This document shows positions 3,930 through 6,162 of a stretch of DNA of 6,162 nucleotides, piece after piece; position 1 is the stretch's first letter; each line of letters starts with the position of its first letter. The translations under genes and the position numbers were made by a program. Under the pieces are notes generated by a model. It worked only from the letters and a program-made list of their open reading frames with translations. It had not been told where the DNA came from and did not search any database. Source of the stretch: an uncultured Woeseiaceae bacterium (GTDB lineage Bacteria > Pseudomonadota > Gammaproteobacteria > Woeseiales > Woeseiaceae). The DNA is taken from contig CAMYMP010000387.1 in assembly GCA_947259435.1 (NCBI GenBank), positions 1 through 6,162 on the forward strand, read 5' to 3'.

Positions 3930-6162
3930 CTATGCCGCATTCTGGAAGTCGAGGCGATCATCCGCGACGCCCACCTCGATGACATCGCCCGGCTTGAACT
4001 TGCCCTGTAGTATCTCCTGTGCCAGCGGATTCTCAACCTGTTGCTGAATCGCACGTTTCAGCGGACGCGCCCCGTAGACGGGATCGAAGCCGGCTTCCGC
4101 AAGCTTGTCCCGAGCAGCCTCCGACAGCGTGATTCGCATATCGCGATCGGCGAGGCGATCGTGCAGGTAGCCGAGCTGAATGTCGACGATGAGCCGTATA
4201 TGCTCGCGACTCAGCGGGTGGAACACAACCACGTCGTCGACACGATTGATGAACTCCGGCCGAAAATGCGTGCTGACGACCTCCATAACCGCGGACTTCA
4301 TTTTGTCGTATTGTTCCTCGCCCGCCAGTTCCTGAATCATCTGCGACCCGAGATTCGACGTCATGACAATGACCGAGTTACGAAAATCGACGGTGCGACC
4401 CTGACCGTCGGTCAGCCGTCCGTCATCGAGTACCTGCAGCAGCACGTTGAACACGTCGGGATGCGCTTTCTCGACCTCGTCGAGCAGGATCACCGAATAT
4501 GGGCGGCGCCGAACGGCCTCGGTCAGGTAACCGCCTTCCTCGTAGCCCACGTATCCGGGCGGCGCGCCAATCAGCCGGGCAACGGAGTGCTTTTCCATAA
4601 ACTCCGACATATCGAGGCGCACCATCGCATCGTCAGTATCGAAGAGGAAGTTCGCGAGCGCTTTGGTGAGTTCCGTCTTGCCGACACCGGTTGGCCCGAG
4701 AAACAGGAACGAGCCGATCGGCCTTCTCGGATCTGATAAACCCGCACGCGATCGGCGAATTGCGTTCGCAACGACCCTCACGGCCTCGTCCTGACCAACC
4801 ACGCGCTTCTGCACCTCGGACTCCATTTGCAGAAGTTTCTCCTTCTCGCCCTCGAGCATCTTGGAGACCGGAATGCCGGTCCACTTGGATACAATCTCCG
4901 CAACTTCCTCGTCGGTCACGTTGTTGCGCAGCAAGGTCGTTTCCTTGCCTTCAGCCTGCACGGCATCTGCCAGCTGCTTCTCGAGTTCGGGAATCCGCCC
5001 GTACTGCAATTCCGACATGCGCGCGAGGTCGTTTGCCCGATGAGCAGTTTCCAGTTCCAGACGGGCGCGCTCGAGCTCTTCCTTAATGTGCGTTGTGCCT
5101 TGCATGGCCGCTTTTTCAGCCTTCCACACCTCCTCGAGGTCGGCAAATTCCTTTTCGAGATCACCAAGCTGCGTCTCTATATCCACAAGCCGCTTGCGTG
5201 ATGCGTCGTCGGACTCCTTTTTCAGAGCCTCACGTTCGATCTTGAGCTGAATGATGCGCCGCTCGAGCCGATCCATCGCCTCGGGCTTCGAGTCGATCTC
5301 GATGCGAATGCGCGATGCCGCTTCGTCGATCAGATCAATCGCTTTGTCGGGAAGCTGTCGGTCGCTGATGTAGCGATGCGACAGCGTCGCGGCAGCTACG
5401 ATCGCGGGATCCGTGATTTCAACGCCATGATGAACCTCATAACGCTCTTTGAGTCCACGCAGAATCGCGATCGTGTCCTCCACGGTCGGCTCGTCGATCA
5501 GCACTTTCTGAAAACGGCGTTCGAGCGCTGCGTCTTTTTCGAGGTACTTGCGATATTCGTCGAGCGTCGTCGCGCCGACGCAGTGCAGCTCGCCGCGCGC
5601 GAGTGCCGGCTTGAGCATATTGCCGGCGTCCATCGACCCTTCGGCCTTGCCGGCGCCAACCATCGTGTGCAGCTCGTCGATGAATAGAATGATTTGACCT
5701 TCCTGCTTCGAAAGATCGCTCAATACGGCTTTGAGACGTTCCTCAAACTCGCCGCGGAATTTTGCACCGGCAATCAAAGCACCCATGTCTAGGGACAAGA
5801 TGCGCTTGCCGCGCAGCCCTTCCGGAACTTCGTTGTTCACAATGCGCTGCGCGAGACCCTCAATGATTGCGGTCTTGCCGACTCCGGGCTCGCCGATCAA
5901 CACGGGATTATTCTTGGTGCGACGCTGCAGTATCTGGATCGTGCGCCGAATCTCATCGTCGCGACCGACAATCGGATCGAGCTTGCCCTGCTCGGCACGC
6001 TCGGTCAGATCAATCGTGTACTTTTCGAGTGCCTGACGCGTGTCCTCGGCAATTGGATCATTGACCTGCTGTCCGCCACGCAGGTCCTCGATCGACTTTT
6101 CGATCGCACCACGTACGCCTCCCGCCTGCTCAATGATCGATAGCAGTGGTGACTTGGCGTCC
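3930..6162 (-). CDS. clpB: ClpB disaggregase, 5' end outside window
   Basis: ATP-dependent Hsp100 disaggregase that, in known homologues, forms a cytoplasmic hexamer and works with DnaK/DnaJ/GrpE to pull proteins out of aggregates. The reading frame enters at 6161 and gives 743 residues to a TAG at 3930–3932. E. coli ClpB is 857 residues, so about 115–120 N-terminal residues (the Clp-N repeat domain) lie beyond the edge. Fragment numbering: Walker A1 GEPGVGKT 90–97, Walker B1 LFIDE with D162/E163, arginine-finger ERR near 214–216, coiled-coil middle domain about 291–416, Walker A2 GPTGVGKT 489–496, Walker B2 LLDE with D561/E562, pore-loop GYVG about 536–539, sensor-2 GARPLKR 697–703. The first pore loop reads AKFRG where E. 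coli has Tyr, a conservative aromatic change. I see no internal gap against the family, unlike the two genes downstream. A GTG at 5903 sits inside the Walker A region and is not the start. The native promoter, probably heat-shock controlled by family precedent, is not visible. Confidence 0.98.
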   Translation of the reverse strand, partial: DAKSPLLSIIEQAGGVRGAIEKSIEDLRGGQQVNDPIAEDTRQALEKYTIDLTERAEQGKLDPIVGRDDEIRRTIQILQRRTKNNPVLIGEPGVGKTAIIEGLAQRIVNNEVPEGLRGKRILSLDMGALIAGAKFRGEFEERLKAVLSDLSKQEGQIILFIDELHTMVGAGKAEGSMDAGNMLKPALARGELHCVGATTLDEYRKYLEKDAALERRFQKVLIDEPTVEDTIAILRGLKERYEVHHGVEITDPAIVAAATLSHRYISDRQLPDKAIDLIDEAASRIRIEIDSKPEAMDRLERRIIQLKIEREALKKESDDASRKRLVDIETQLGDLEKEFADLEEVWKAEKAAMQGTTHIKEELERARLELETAHRANDLARMSELQYGRIPELEKQLADAVQAEGKETTLLRNNVTDEEVAEIVSKWTGIPVSKMLEGEKEKLLQMESEVQKRVVGQDEAVRVVANAIRRSRAGLSDPRRPIGSFLFLGPTGVGKTELTKALANFLFDTDDAMVRLDMSEFMEKHSVARLIGAPPGYVGYEEGGYLTEAVRRRPYSVILLDEVEKAHPDVFNVLLQVLDDGRLTDGQGRTVDFRNSVIVMTSNLGSQMIQELAGEEQYDKMKSAVMEVVSTHFRPEFINRVDDVVVFHPLSREHIRLIVDIQLGYLHDRLADRDMRITLSEAARDKLAEAGFDPVYGARPLKRAIQQQVENPLAQEILQGKFKPGDVIEVGVADDRLDFQNAA

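Noticed and set aside
4041..4736. 231-codon plus-strand open frame opposite clpB.
   Set aside because: It lies wholly against the conserved second ATPase domain of ClpB and has no motif of its own.
1..6162. CRISPR array, tRNA or rRNA gene, phage or toxin–antitoxin module, novel defence system.
   Set aside because: No spaced direct repeats, no tRNA-like or rRNA sequence, and nearly all of the sequence is accounted for by recognised housekeeping genes.

Overview
This window looks like ordinary chromosomal housekeeping sequence from a gammaproteobacterium of moderately high GC. The evidence is the ClpB, AspRS, NudB-like and DUF502 sequences, which resemble Pseudomonas, Xanthomonas and E. coli proteins from memory, and the gene order fmdB – DUF502 – aspS – nudB. 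I cannot place it below class level. Every gene I accept is on the minus strand, so the window reads biologically from right to left.

Layout in the direction of transcription. The window opens inside clpB, which lacks roughly its first 115–120 codons but is otherwise intact to its stop at 3930. A 108-base gap follows. It carries a good sigma70-type promoter (CTAACA, 17-base spacer, TATAAT) and a strong GAGGAG ribosome site. These start a compact run: a FmdB-type zinc-ribbon gene (start 3821), a DUF502 membrane-protein gene joined to it by an ATGA overlap, a 167-base gap holding a long inverted repeat, aspS (start 2751), a NudB-like Nudix hydrolase starting from TTG eight bases after the aspS stop codon, and an alpha/beta hydrolase overlapping the Nudix gene by 46 bases. 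The last gene stops inside a small hairpin at the window edge.

The unusual content is damage and structure, not a new gene. (1) aspS stays in frame but lacks about 42 residues found in homologues, exactly where class II synthetase motif 2 with its catalytic arginine should be. As written, the enzyme should be inactive. (2) The DUF502 gene lacks about 53 bases in its second membrane segment, which splits it into two overlapping frames. (3) Between these two genes is a 26-bp-arm inverted repeat with a 31-base loop, and its right arm contains the DUF502 stop codon. Two internal deletions in neighbouring conserved genes about 1.1 kb apart suggest either an assembly error (or chimeric metagenomic consensus) or a real local deletion event. 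Read mapping across both junctions would decide.

How the genes fit together: ClpB is a stress disaggregase transcribed ahead of the operon. AspRS charges tRNA-Asp. It carries the His/Gly pair associated with non-discriminating AspRS, so the intact form may also have fed Asn-tRNA synthesis through GatCAB. The NudB-like enzyme would act in folate synthesis. The FmdB, DUF502 and hydrolase products have no firm role.
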